Positions 51,011 through 59,145 of a stretch of 64,000 bases of DNA are shown here, piece by piece. Source of the stretch: JABWAJ01 sp038323375. Lineage in GTDB: Bacteria; Bacteroidota; Bacteroidia; Chitinophagales; Saprospiraceae. The stretch spans positions 1 to 64,000 of the forward strand of contig JBBQGV010000023.1 of the NCBI GenBank assembly GCA_038323375.1, given 5' to 3'. The position numbers and the translations under genes are program-made. The first letter of the stretch is position 1. Each line of letters begins with the position of its first letter. The notes under the pieces are model-generated. The model was not told the DNA's origin, did not search any database, and was given only the letters and a program-made list of their open reading frames with translations.

Positions 51011-52135
51011 TTACCCCGCCATCTCCGCCTCCAACGCAACTAAGAACAACGCCAGTTCCTCCCGACGCACAGCCAGCGACGGCAACAAACGAATTGTATT
51101 GGGTTTGGCTTCTCCGGTGAAGATACGGTGTTTCATCAGCAGGTTGGTTCGAACGGTTTTATGCGTTTCCGGCAAATCGAAACCAATCATCAGTCCCCGA
51201 CCACGCACATCCAACAGCGCAGGCTGCTGTTTCAAAGCGTCCATGCACCAGGCACCTTGTGCTGCGGCGTTTTCCAGGAGTTGTTCCTGTTCCAATACCT
51301 CCAGCACGGCCAGCGATGCTGCGCAAGCTAAGTAATTGCCTCCGAAAGTGGTGCCCAGCATGCCGCTCCAAGCCTTGATATCGCCGTGGATGAGCACTCC
51401 GCCCACAGGAAAGCCGTTGCCCATGCCTTTGGCCATCGTGATCAGGTGCGGGCGGATGCCTGCGTATTGATGCGCAAAAAACCTGCCGGTGCGCCCATAA
51501 CCCGATTGGATTTCATCGAGGAGGAGCAAGATGCCGTGTTTTTGACATTCCCGTTCCAGCAGTTGCAAAAATGAATCTTCCGGAACCTGAATGCCGCCAA
51601 CACCCTGAATGCCTTCGATGATGACCGCCGCAATGGTTTCATCAAGTGCTTCCAGCAAAGCGGCTTCGTCGTTTAAAGGCAAAAAAATGACCTTATGGCC
51701 GGCGTTGAACGGCGAAACGATTTTGGGGTTGTCGGTTACTGCCACTGCGCCCGACGTGCGTCCGTGAAATGCTTTTTTAAAAGCGATGACTTTTTTTCTT
51801 CCGGTGGCGAACGAGGCGATTTTCAAAGCATTTTCGTTGGCTTCTGCGCCCGAACTGCACAAAAAAAGCTGGTAATCCGGATACCCCGACATTGCGCCCA
51901 ATTTTTCGGCAAGCCGTTCCTGCAAAGGGATTAGAACGCTGTTGGAATAAAAAGCAATTTTGTTTAATTGTTCCGTCAACGCTTGCACATAATGCGGGTG
52001 GGTATGGCCGATGGAAATGACCGCGTGTCCGCCGTACAAATCGAGGTATTTTTCACCGGCATCATCCCAAATCCAAGAGCCTTGCGCCTTCACCGGCGTG
52101 ATGGGGAACAGGGGATAAACGTCGAATAAATTCAT
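51011..52135 (-). CDS. argD: acetylornithine aminotransferase
   Basis: 374 residues. Class III PLP aminotransferase motifs are LFLCSSGAEANENALKIASF, FHGRTSGAVAVT, LLLLDEIQSGYGRTGRFFAH and the PLP lysine in LITMAKGMGNGFPVGGV. It converts N-acyl-glutamate semialdehyde to N-acyl-ornithine with glutamate as donor. It is 12 bp after argC. Confidence 0.95.
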   Translation of the reverse strand: MNLFDVYPLFPITPVKAQGSWIWDDAGEKYLDLYGGHAVISIGHTHPHYVQALTEQLNKIAFYSNSVLIPLQERLAEKLGAMSGYPDYQLFLCSSGAEANENALKIASFATGRKKVIAFKKAFHGRTSGAVAVTDNPKIVSPFNAGHKVIFLPLNDEAALLEALDETIAAVIIEGIQGVGGIQVPEDSFLQLLERECQKHGILLLLDEIQSGYGRTGRFFAHQYAGIRPHLITMAKGMGNGFPVGGVLIHGDIKAWSGMLGTTFGGNYLACAASLAVLEVLEQEQLLENAAAQGAWCMDALKQQPALLDVRGRGLMIGFDLPETHKTVRTNLLMKHRIFTGEAKPNTIRLLPSLAVRREELALFLVALEAEMAG

Positions 52136-52147
52136 GCTTGCTTTGTT

Positions 52148-53119
52148 TTAAAACACCACGCTTTTCAATTGCAACCCGGCCGTTTCTTCTAGGCCAAACA
52201 TCAGGTTCATGTTTTGAACGGCTTGCCCCGATGCGCCTTTCAGCAGGTTGTCAATGGTGGAATGAACCACGAGTTGATCGCCCTCTTTTTCCAAAAAAAG
52301 CAGGCATTTATTGGTATTGACCACTTGTTTCAGGTCAATCGGCTCGTCGGCTATCTGGGTAAAAGGGTGGTTGGCGTAAAATTCTTTGTACAACTGTTGC
52401 AGGGCTTCAAATGACGCGGCCACAGGGGTGCAGGAACTGACAAAAATGCCCCGCGCAAAATCGCCGCGCCAGGGGATGAAGTGGATCGGAGCTTCGTAAC
52501 CCGGTTGCAATTGCGTCAAGGTGCGGCGAATTTCATGCAAGTGTTGGTGGTTTAGCGTTTTGTAGGCGGAAATGTTGTTGGTTCGCCAAGTGAAGTGCGT
52601 GGTTTCCTGTAACTTTTGTCCGGCGCCGGTAGCGCCTGTGATGCCGGTCGTGTGAACCTCCTGCAACAACCCCGCAGCAGCCAGCGGCGCAAGGCTCAAT
52701 TCAATGGCGGTGGCAAAGCAGCCCGGATTGGCAATATTGTCCGCCTGTCGGATGCTTTCGCGGTTTACTTCCGGCAAACCATAAGTAAATACCTTTCCCT
52801 GAACGCTTGCCCCAAGCCGGAAATCCTGGCTCAGGTCAATGATTTTTACCGAAGAAAGTATGGACGTTACGTCTAACCAGCGCTTGCTTTCCCCGTGCCC
52901 AAGGCAAAGAAAAAGCACGTCCACTTCCTGTTCAATCCGATCTGTGAAATGCAGTTCGGTATCACCCAACAGATCGGGATGCGCCGCATGCAGCGGTTTC
53001 CCCGCATTGCTTCGGCTGTGTACAAAAGCCAGTTCAACCTGCGGATGCCGGAGCAAAAGCCGGATTGCTTCGCCGCCGGTGTAGCCCGCGCCGCCTATGA
53101 TGCCTGCTTTGATTTTCAA
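52148..53119 (-). CDS. argC: N-acetyl-gamma-glutamyl-phosphate reductase
   Basis: 323 residues. GIIGGAGYTGGEAIRLLLRH is the NADP-binding start; the catalytic Cys is in ADNIANPGCFATAIELSLAP; HLHEIRRTLTQL and FIPWRGDFARGIFVSS follow. It reduces the acyl phosphate to the semialdehyde. It lies 12 bp after argG. Confidence 0.96.
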   Translation of the reverse strand: MKIKAGIIGGAGYTGGEAIRLLLRHPQVELAFVHSRSNAGKPLHAAHPDLLGDTELHFTDRIEQEVDVLFLCLGHGESKRWLDVTSILSSVKIIDLSQDFRLGASVQGKVFTYGLPEVNRESIRQADNIANPGCFATAIELSLAPLAAAGLLQEVHTTGITGATGAGQKLQETTHFTWRTNNISAYKTLNHQHLHEIRRTLTQLQPGYEAPIHFIPWRGDFARGIFVSSCTPVAASFEALQQLYKEFYANHPFTQIADEPIDLKQVVNTNKCLLFLEKEGDQLVVHSTIDNLLKGASGQAVQNMNLMFGLEETAGLQLKSVVF

Positions 53120-53131
53120 ATTATAAAATTT

Positions 53132-54349
53132 TTAAAACTTGTCCCGCCCAAGCGGGATTTTCAAATCAATCTGATGATAAATCGCCGTCTGGTTCCCAAA
53201 AATCTTTGAAAAACCCCGCACATCGTCGCCGGTCCAGCCGAAGTTCATTTCGCCGTATTGCCCGAATTTGGAGGACATCAGGTCGTGAGGCGACTCGATG
53301 CCCAGCACCTGAAAGCGATAAGGGTATAGTTGGATGGCAACCTCGCCGGTCACGTTTTGCTGGGCGTTCGCCAGGTAAGCTTCAATGTCGCGCATCACCG
53401 GGTCTAAGTATTGGCCTTCGTGCAGCCAGTTGCCGTAAAACTGCGCTAATTGGTCTTTCCAACTCAGTTGCCATTTGGTCAGCACGTGTTTTTCCAAAGC
53501 GTGATGGGCTTTGAGGATGAGCATGGGCGCAGCGGCTTCAAACCCCACCCGGCCTTTAATGCCGATGATGGTATCGCCCACATGCACGTCGCGGCCAACG
53601 CCATAAGGCCCAGCGATGGATTGCAGGAACTGAATCGCCTCAACCGGATGGGCAAATACCTTGTCGTTGACAGCCCGGAGTTCGCCTTTTTCGAAACGCA
53701 GGGTCACGGTTTCGCTTCCGCTTTGGGTGACTGGGGTTGGCCACGCTGATTCGGGCAACATGCCCATCGAGTGCAGGGTTTCTTTTCCGCCAACTGAAGT
53801 GCCCCAAATGCCTTTATTGATGGAATACTGTGCTTTTTCAAAATTCAGTTCCACCCCTTTTGAGCGGAGGTAAACGATTTCAGCTTCCCGCGACAATTTC
53901 AGATCCCGGATTGGGGTGATGATCTCCATACCGGGAACCAGAACGTGGAAAATCAGATCAAATCGCACCTGATCGTTGCCCGCTCCGGTACTGCCATGCG
54001 CCACTGCGTCGGCCTCAAGCGTTTTGGCGTAGTTGGCCACTGCCAAAGCCTGCGACATGCGTTCCGCGCTCACACTCAGCGGATAGGTGCTGTTTTTCAA
54101 GACATTGCCGTAAATGAGGTAGCGGATGACCTTGTCGTAATAGTTGCGCGTTTCGTCAACCGTCTGGTGCGAGGCCACGCCGAGGTTGCGGGCATGGGCG
54201 GCGATGGCTTCCACCTCCGCCGCATCGAAGCCGCCGGTGTTCACCGTGATGGTATGCACCTCGTACCCTTGGTCTTCGGCTAAGTATTTCACACAAAAGG
54301 ACGTATCTAATCCACCGCTGAAGGCGAGCACGACTTTTTTCTTTTTCAT
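53132..54349 (-). CDS. argG: argininosuccinate synthase
   Basis: 405 residues from MKKKKVVLAFSGGLDTSFCV; a much longer upstream reading overlaps the GNAT gene and is rejected. The PP-loop AFSGGLDTS, the AHGSTGAGNDQVRFDLIFHV segment and VGRDVHVGDTIIGIKGRVGF identify it. It joins citrulline and aspartate with ATP. The ATG overlaps the GNAT stop by 4 bp (ATGA), so translation is coupled. Confidence 0.95.
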   Translation of the reverse strand: MKKKKVVLAFSGGLDTSFCVKYLAEDQGYEVHTITVNTGGFDAAEVEAIAAHARNLGVASHQTVDETRNYYDKVIRYLIYGNVLKNSTYPLSVSAERMSQALAVANYAKTLEADAVAHGSTGAGNDQVRFDLIFHVLVPGMEIITPIRDLKLSREAEIVYLRSKGVELNFEKAQYSINKGIWGTSVGGKETLHSMGMLPESAWPTPVTQSGSETVTLRFEKGELRAVNDKVFAHPVEAIQFLQSIAGPYGVGRDVHVGDTIIGIKGRVGFEAAAPMLILKAHHALEKHVLTKWQLSWKDQLAQFYGNWLHEGQYLDPVMRDIEAYLANAQQNVTGEVAIQLYPYRFQVLGIESPHDLMSSKFGQYGEMNFGWTGDDVRGFSKIFGNQTAIYHQIDLKIPLGRDKF

Positions 54350-55053
54350 ACTTTCCGCTTTTTTGAAGCTTTGAGCAATACGTATTGTTTGAACCGAATC
54401 CAGCGGCCAAACAAGCTGAAGTTGTCCTTGAAATGCCGTTTTTGGTCTTTTCCCGGTGTTGCGGCACCGTTCTGTTGCGCTGCTGATTGTTGCAACTGCT
54501 GCTTTTCTGCCGCTTCTACCGGATCGAAGAGCATGGCGGTGCAAAGGCAGTTTTTACGGTCTTTGCTCATCAGAATATCGTAGTTGACGCAGCTTTGGCA
54601 ACCTTTCCAAAATGCTTCATCGTTGGTCAGTTCCGAATACGTCACCGGCTCGTAACCCAGGTCGGAATTGATTTTCATGACGGCCAGCCCGGTCGTAAGG
54701 CCAAAAATTTTGGAGTTGGGATATTTTTGTCGCGACAGTTCAAAAATTTTGCGTTTGATTTCCGTGGCCACACCGGTTTTTCGGAACGCAGGCACCACAA
54801 TCAGACCCGAATTGGCCACGTATTTGTGGTGTTCCCATTCTTCGATGTAGCAAAACCCCACCCAGCTTCCGTCATCTGTCAGGGCAATAACGGCTTTACC
54901 TTCTTCCATTTTTTGGCGGATATAATCGGGCGAACGCTTGGCAATGCCCGTTCCCCTTGCCTTCGCGGATACTTCCATCTCGGTGGCAATCTGCTCCGCA
55001 TAGTGTTTGTCAGCGGGCGTAGCCAGCCTGACGATGGGCTTATTTTCGTTCAC
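54346..55053 (-). CDS. GNAT acetyltransferase heading the arginine operon (ArgA-like role)
   Basis: 235 residues. The GNAT fold spans ~5-150, with the acetyl-CoA loop VVPAFRKTGVATEIKRKIFE (R91-x-x-G94-x-A96). A Cys set C152-x2-C155-x13-C169-x-C171 (KGCQSCVNYD ... KNCLCTAM) follows and could bind a metal. A polar C-terminal tail (~180-235) ends in basic residues. As first gene of the operon it most likely acylates glutamate, since no argA or argJ is present. That role is inferred from position, not from recognised active-site residues. Confidence 0.75.
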   Translation of the reverse strand: MNENKPIVRLATPADKHYAEQIATEMEVSAKARGTGIAKRSPDYIRQKMEEGKAVIALTDDGSWVGFCYIEEWEHHKYVANSGLIVVPAFRKTGVATEIKRKIFELSRQKYPNSKIFGLTTGLAVMKINSDLGYEPVTYSELTNDEAFWKGCQSCVNYDILMSKDRKNCLCTAMLFDPVEAAEKQQLQQSAAQQNGAATPGKDQKRHFKDNFSLFGRWIRFKQYVLLKASKKRKV

Positions 55054-55086
55054 GTTCTGTTTAAAACGATTTAGAAGGATGAAAAG

Positions 55087-55125
55087 ATGAAAAAAGCTGT
55101 CCGCTTTCGAAAAGTGGACAGCTTT
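55087..55125 (-). terminator. intrinsic terminator in the arginine operon leader
   Basis: In the transcription direction AAAGCTGTCC / GGACAGC with an inner self-pairing loop (CTTTTCGAAAG), directly followed by TTTTTT (complement of 55090-55095). It lies about 35 bp upstream of the GNAT start and downstream of the likely promoter, so it is either an attenuator of the arginine operon or the terminator of the gene before it. Confidence 0.7.
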
Positions 55126-55161
55126 GTACCAGGTTGGTTTTATTCGCAGTTAGAATGGATG

Positions 55162-55193
55162 CAAAGGTATGGGATTTGCAGGTTTTGGGCAAG
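55162..55193 (-). promoter_or_regulatory. candidate promoter of the arginine operon
   Basis: Minus-strand TACCTTTGCA (-7 box at 55169-55162), the same form as before rpsL. A CTTG lies 20 bases upstream (55193-55190) in place of TTTG. The distance to the GNAT ATG is about 108 bp, giving a leader that includes the terminator hairpin. Confidence 0.55.
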
Positions 55194-55247
55194 TATTTGG
55201 TGGAAAACGGGGGTATGCATTTTTTTCCGTTTTCCAATGTCCAAAAG

Positions 55248-56351
55248 TTATTCCCATTGAAACACGTATCCCCAGCCATTGGCGCGTTCGGCCACTGCAA
55301 TCAACAGCTCGTTGTTGCCTTTTTTCAGCGGCAAGTACAGCACATTGTTGTCGGCATTGACTTCTCCACGGTATAGCGGCCCTTTTGACCGGAAAGCGTT
55401 GTCGCCCCGGAACAGCGGTTTGCCATTCAGAAAAATCTGAGCCATGTCGCTGTAATCGAACCGAACCGTGCGTACTTCATCTTTTTCCGCTACGATGGTG
55501 GTTCGCGCAAAAACGACATCGAGGGAGTTTTTTTCAAATTGATCGAAAATGCGTTTACGGCGGTACGCGGATACGTTGACCAATCCACGGTCATTCGCCC
55601 GGATCGCCTGCCAGTTGATGGCACCCTCCGGATATTTTTTCCAATGTAACGAATCGGCGTTGTACGCCGGCGACAATTCCCAGTTGATGATGCTTTTGGC
55701 GCGTTGGTCAGGTTGCGCAACTTCCGCCATCAGCACCACGTTGGGCAGGGAACTGTAAGAAAAATCAGAAAACCAGACCTCCCCAAGCGACCAAAGTCCG
55801 ATTTTGCCTTTTCGCGGTGCCCGCAACATTTGCGGGACATACAAGGCAATTTGGGCGCCCCCGTTGATGCCTACCCATGCCCGGGATCCTTCAAATTTGA
55901 TTTTCAGGCGGTTCCATTCGCCCGGTTTATAGGTGGCAGCACCCTGGTAATCGGAAGAGTGGTACAATTGCCACGAATCTAACCCGTTGTAGCGGGGGGT
56001 GTATTGTATGGCGTCGAATTGACCACTTTTGTGAAAGCGCAGGTAGATCAGTTCCAGGGCGTCGTCGTCCTTCGCCCGAAAGCAAACCCCCGCAAACGCC
56101 CGATCGGCCACCGGTGCGATGTCCACTTCAATGATGCCGTCGCGCAGTTCGATGCCTCCCAGCAGGGCAGTTCCCTGTTGCATCTTCAGCGCCTGCTTGT
56201 TTTTGTGGGAGCCGAATTGGTGCAGGCTATCGCGCACCTGCCAGGCAGACTGGGGGGTGAAAGGCACCGTAGTTACGGCCAGCGGTTGTGCCTGAGAAAA
56301 CGCAGGAAAGCAGAGCGCAATAATCAAAAAGCAGTATTGTAGTCGGTTCAT
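55248..56351 (-). CDS. secreted DUF1080/LamG-like protein
   Basis: 367 residues with signal peptide MNRLQYCFLIIALCFPAFSQ (cleavage near SQA-Q). Residues ~30-200 have the concanavalin-like layout of DUF1080 (3-keto-disaccharide hydrolase-type) proteins: ALLGGIELRDGIIEVDIAPV, GVCFRAKDDDALELIYLRFH, YKPGEWNRLKIKFEGSRAWV and IGLWSLGEVWFSDF. The C-terminal part (~230-367) looks like a galactose-binding-type sandwich (ARTTIVAEKDEVRTVRFDYS, IFLNGKPLFRG). It probably binds or processes extracellular carbohydrate; catalysis is not shown. Confidence 0.6.
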   Translation of the reverse strand: MNRLQYCFLIIALCFPAFSQAQPLAVTTVPFTPQSAWQVRDSLHQFGSHKNKQALKMQQGTALLGGIELRDGIIEVDIAPVADRAFAGVCFRAKDDDALELIYLRFHKSGQFDAIQYTPRYNGLDSWQLYHSSDYQGAATYKPGEWNRLKIKFEGSRAWVGINGGAQIALYVPQMLRAPRKGKIGLWSLGEVWFSDFSYSSLPNVVLMAEVAQPDQRAKSIINWELSPAYNADSLHWKKYPEGAINWQAIRANDRGLVNVSAYRRKRIFDQFEKNSLDVVFARTTIVAEKDEVRTVRFDYSDMAQIFLNGKPLFRGDNAFRSKGPLYRGEVNADNNVLYLPLKKGNNELLIAVAERANGWGYVFQWE

Positions 56352-56437
56352 GTCGTGATTTTTTAGTTTGATTTGCTTTATATTCAGGTGAATGGTTAAC
56401 AGCAGCGTTCCTTTCCGGGTTTAATGTTCGATTATTT

Positions 56438-56445
56438 TACCTTTG
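56438..56445 (+). promoter_or_regulatory. -7 element of tdk
   Basis: TACCTTTGCG, 26 bp before the tdk ATG. The upstream ATG at 56424 lies before this box, which supports the shorter tdk start. The -33 box is weak. Confidence 0.5.
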
Positions 56446-56471
56446 CGGAAAGCGAAAATAATAAAGTATCC

Positions 56472-57074
56472 ATGTTTTTGGAACCACATTTTAAAGGACA
56501 ACGAAGTGGCTGGATCGAAGTGATCTGCGGCTCCATGTTTTCGGGGAAAACCGAAGAACTCATCCGGCGTCTCAAACGCTCGAAAATTGCCAACCAGCGG
56601 GTTGAAATTTTCAAGCCCGGCATAGATAAACGCTACGGCGAAGAAAAAGTGGTCTCGCACGATTCGAATTACATTTTGTCTACACCCATCGAGCATTCTT
56701 CGCGGTTGCTGCAACTGAGCGAAGGCGTAGATGTGGTGGGCGTGGATGAGGCCCAGTTTTTTGACGAAGAACTCCCTGAAAACTGCCAGCGACTGGCGTT
56801 GAGGGGCATTCGCGTGATCGTCGCCGGATTGGATATGGACTACCGGGGACTGCCTTTCGGGCCGATGCCCAACCTTTTGGCGGTTTCCGAATACATCACC
56901 AAGGTACACGCCATTTGCCCCCATTGCGGCAATTTAGCGACCCACTCCTACCGCTTAGTACAGGAAGAAGCCACGATTCTGCTGGGCGAAAAAGACCGCT
57001 ACGAACCGCGTTGCCGCACCTGCTATCACATGGGGAATATTTTGGACTTGAGGACGAGGGGGAGCGAGGGGTAG
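56472..57074 (+). CDS. tdk: thymidine kinase
   Basis: 200 residues from MFLEPHFKGQRSGWIEVICG. P-loop GSMFSGKT (20-27), Walker B VVGVDEAQFFDEEL, the lasso/zinc part with CPHCG and CRTCY, and AGLDMDYRGLPFGPMPNLLA. This is the type II (TK1-like) enzyme of the thymidine salvage pathway and forms tetramers. It converges with the TonB-hybrid gene. Confidence 0.95.
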   Translation: MFLEPHFKGQRSGWIEVICGSMFSGKTEELIRRLKRSKIANQRVEIFKPGIDKRYGEEKVVSHDSNYILSTPIEHSSRLLQLSEGVDVVGVDEAQFFDEELPENCQRLALRGIRVIVAGLDMDYRGLPFGPMPNLLAVSEYITKVHAICPHCGNLATHSYRLVQEEATILLGEKDRYEPRCRTCYHMGNILDLRTRGSEG

Positions 57075-57094
57075 TTGGCAGTTGGCAGGAGGGT

Positions 57095-58444
57095 TTAAAA
57101 CCGAATTTCCCACTCCACCTGCACTTTTCGTGCATCGCCGCTGATTTGCCAGGCCGAGCCTTCTTTAATCAGGCGGATTGCTTCATCGTCGCAGCCGTAG
57201 CCGAGTTTTTGCAAAACCTTAAAGTTGGATAAGTTACCGGCTGCACTCACCGTGAAGCGCAACTTTACAACCCCTTGAATGCCTTTTTTTCTGGCGGCGT
57301 CGGGGTAACGAAGATTTTGAGCAAGGTAAGCCTCATAGGCATCCGTACCGCCGACAGGTGCCGCAGTGGCCGGTGCTTTGTAAACGCTTTGCGCTTTTGA
57401 TTGCTTTTTCTCAAAAGAAGACCCGATCACTTCTTCGAGCGCCACAGCGCTTTCCTTCATGACCACATTCACCGAGCCAGACTGGTTGATGGGGGCAACA
57501 AGGGATTCAAAGCCTGTGTAGTTAAAAACCACCTGTTGTTCATCGCCGGATAGCGGCAGGCTGAAATTGCCTTCCACATCGGTGGAGGCACTGCGTCCCG
57601 TACCTTCTGCTACAACGGAGACGCCAATGAGCGGTTCGCCGCTGGCGTCGGTCACCCGCCCTACCAGGTTGCGCAGGTTGTTGGACTGTTTTTCTTTTGC
57701 CGATTTATTGGCGTCCGCCATGTCTTTTTTGGCTTCTTCGCGGGCGCGTTTTCCAGGCATGGCGGGCGCTGCGCTTTCCGTAGCAGGCTTGTGGTAGGTG
57801 GCGATATCGCGTTCGTTATCCGAGGGGACGACCGGAAGCGGCTGCTCTGCAAGTTTATCCGATGTTTTGGGTTTGGCTGCTCCTTCTCCTGACAAAGCAA
57901 AATCGGCTGCTCGCGTATTCTCCGCCATCCTGTCCGCTTGGTCAACCGGTGCAGGGGTTATGGGCACAACGTTCAACTCTTTCGAGCGGCGATTATAACG
58001 GTAGCGTGTCGTTGGGGCGGGTACGGCGGGTTCTTCGATACTAGCAGCAGGAACGGGTTGTTCCAATTGAGCGATGGCCTGATCGGTTCCTGTATCCGCC
58101 GGAAGGCTGCCCGGGGTATCGTTTTTGCTGAGCATTTGAGCTTCCGGAGTTTCCCGGAATATCCACCAGCCCATTCCCGCCAAAACCAATACAGATGCAG
58201 CAATGGCGATAGCGCGCGGCAGGAGATACACCCCGCCCGGTCGTTTTTGGTTGCTTTTTTCCTGCAAGCGGCCGCGCAGTCTGGTTAAGTTTTTGTCATG
58301 ATCCGCATCGGCAAAAGCACGATACCCTTCTATTGCTTCCGCAAGGAAAGGATCGTCCCGCATAGCCGCATCGAGGGCGCGCTCATCCGAAGCTCGCCCT
58401 TCTCCGCTTAACCAGCGCCGAAGTATGGTGATCCTATTTTTCAT
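57095..58444 (-). CDS. TonB C-terminal protein with carboxypeptidase-regulatory domain
   Basis: 449 residues. The N-terminal ~1-70 are cytoplasmic and helical (LRRWLSGEGRASDERALDAA), one membrane segment is at ~77-95, then a long Pro/Ala/Lys-rich periplasmic linker. A CarboxypepD_reg-like domain spans ~260-330 (NLVGRVTDASGEPLIGVSVV, GNFSLPLSG, TGFESL), and a TonB C-terminal domain ~370-449 (YLAQNLRYPDAARKKGIQGV). It lies 48 bp after the sigma-factor gene. An anti-sigma-like or energy-transducing role is plausible: the short cytoplasmic part would face the sigma factor. No known anti-sigma motif is clear. Confidence 0.7.
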   Translation of the reverse strand: MKNRITILRRWLSGEGRASDERALDAAMRDDPFLAEAIEGYRAFADADHDKNLTRLRGRLQEKSNQKRPGGVYLLPRAIAIAASVLVLAGMGWWIFRETPEAQMLSKNDTPGSLPADTGTDQAIAQLEQPVPAASIEEPAVPAPTTRYRYNRRSKELNVVPITPAPVDQADRMAENTRAADFALSGEGAAKPKTSDKLAEQPLPVVPSDNERDIATYHKPATESAAPAMPGKRAREEAKKDMADANKSAKEKQSNNLRNLVGRVTDASGEPLIGVSVVAEGTGRSASTDVEGNFSLPLSGDEQQVVFNYTGFESLVAPINQSGSVNVVMKESAVALEEVIGSSFEKKQSKAQSVYKAPATAAPVGGTDAYEAYLAQNLRYPDAARKKGIQGVVKLRFTVSAAGNLSNFKVLQKLGYGCDDEAIRLIKEGSAWQISGDARKVQVEWEIRF

Positions 58445-58492
58445 TAAAGCCTTCTAACCCCCGAAGGGGTGTGAAAAATGTATTGAAAATCC

Positions 58493-59074
58493 TCAAATTC
58501 TCAACTTTCCCTCCACACAAATCCGCAAATTCCTTCGCCCGTTCTGAATATACGAGCGCACTTTCCCTAAATCTTCCTCCAGCGCGTCTGCGATTTCCTT
58601 ATAGGATTGCCCGTCCATGTAGAACAGCGAAACGCACTGTTTTTGTTGAGCGGGCAGTTGTTCCATGCACTCGCGCAGGGCTTGTTCGTTTTGTTCGATG
58701 TCCATATCGCCAACTGGATGCTGAATTTCGGCAGATTGCATAAGCGCGGGGTCAAAACTTTCCGTTTTTTGGCGATTCTTGCGCCGCAACTGCATCAGGC
58801 AATAGTTGCGCAACACGGAATGCAGCCATTTGTCGAACTCCCGGATATCGTGTTGTTTCACTTTGGTCAGCAATTCTTCAAAAACGCCCATCACTGCGTC
58901 TTCTGCGGCCTGCTCGTCTTGCAGGTATTTCAGGCAAATACCGTAAGCCAGCTCTAAGTAGCGCTCGTACAACTGCCCCAAATATTCGCTCCGGTCGCTG
59001 GAGCGGTATAACTCCAGCAAATCCCGGTCGCTTTGCTCCGGCGTTTGTTTCCTGAAAATGCGCAATAGTGCCAT
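58493..59074 (-). CDS. ECF-type RNA polymerase sigma factor
   Basis: 193 residues from MALLRIFRKQTPEQSDRDLL. Region 2 is at ~40-110 (LGQLYERYLELAYGICLKYL, AAEDAVMGVFEELL, KWLHSVLRNYCLMQL), and region 4 at ~140-190 (LPAQQKQCVSLFYMDGQSYK, EIADALEEDLGKVRSYIQNG). It should direct RNA polymerase to a regulon probably including the hybrid TonB gene and the divergent VWA gene. Confidence 0.88.
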   Translation of the reverse strand: MALLRIFRKQTPEQSDRDLLELYRSSDRSEYLGQLYERYLELAYGICLKYLQDEQAAEDAVMGVFEELLTKVKQHDIREFDKWLHSVLRNYCLMQLRRKNRQKTESFDPALMQSAEIQHPVGDMDIEQNEQALRECMEQLPAQQKQCVSLFYMDGQSYKEIADALEEDLGKVRSYIQNGRRNLRICVEGKLRI

Positions 59075-59092
59075 GCTTTGCTTTGGAAGGTG

Positions 59093-59101
59093 CAAAGTAT
59101 A
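59093..59101 (-). promoter_or_regulatory. possible -7 element of the sigma-factor gene
   Basis: Minus-strand TATACTTTGCA, 19 bp before the ATG. It has three instead of two bases between TA and TTTG, so the match is imperfect. Confidence 0.3.
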
Positions 59102-59145
59102 AAATTATAGGATAAAAAAAAACTGATGCGGTTTATGTAATCAGA

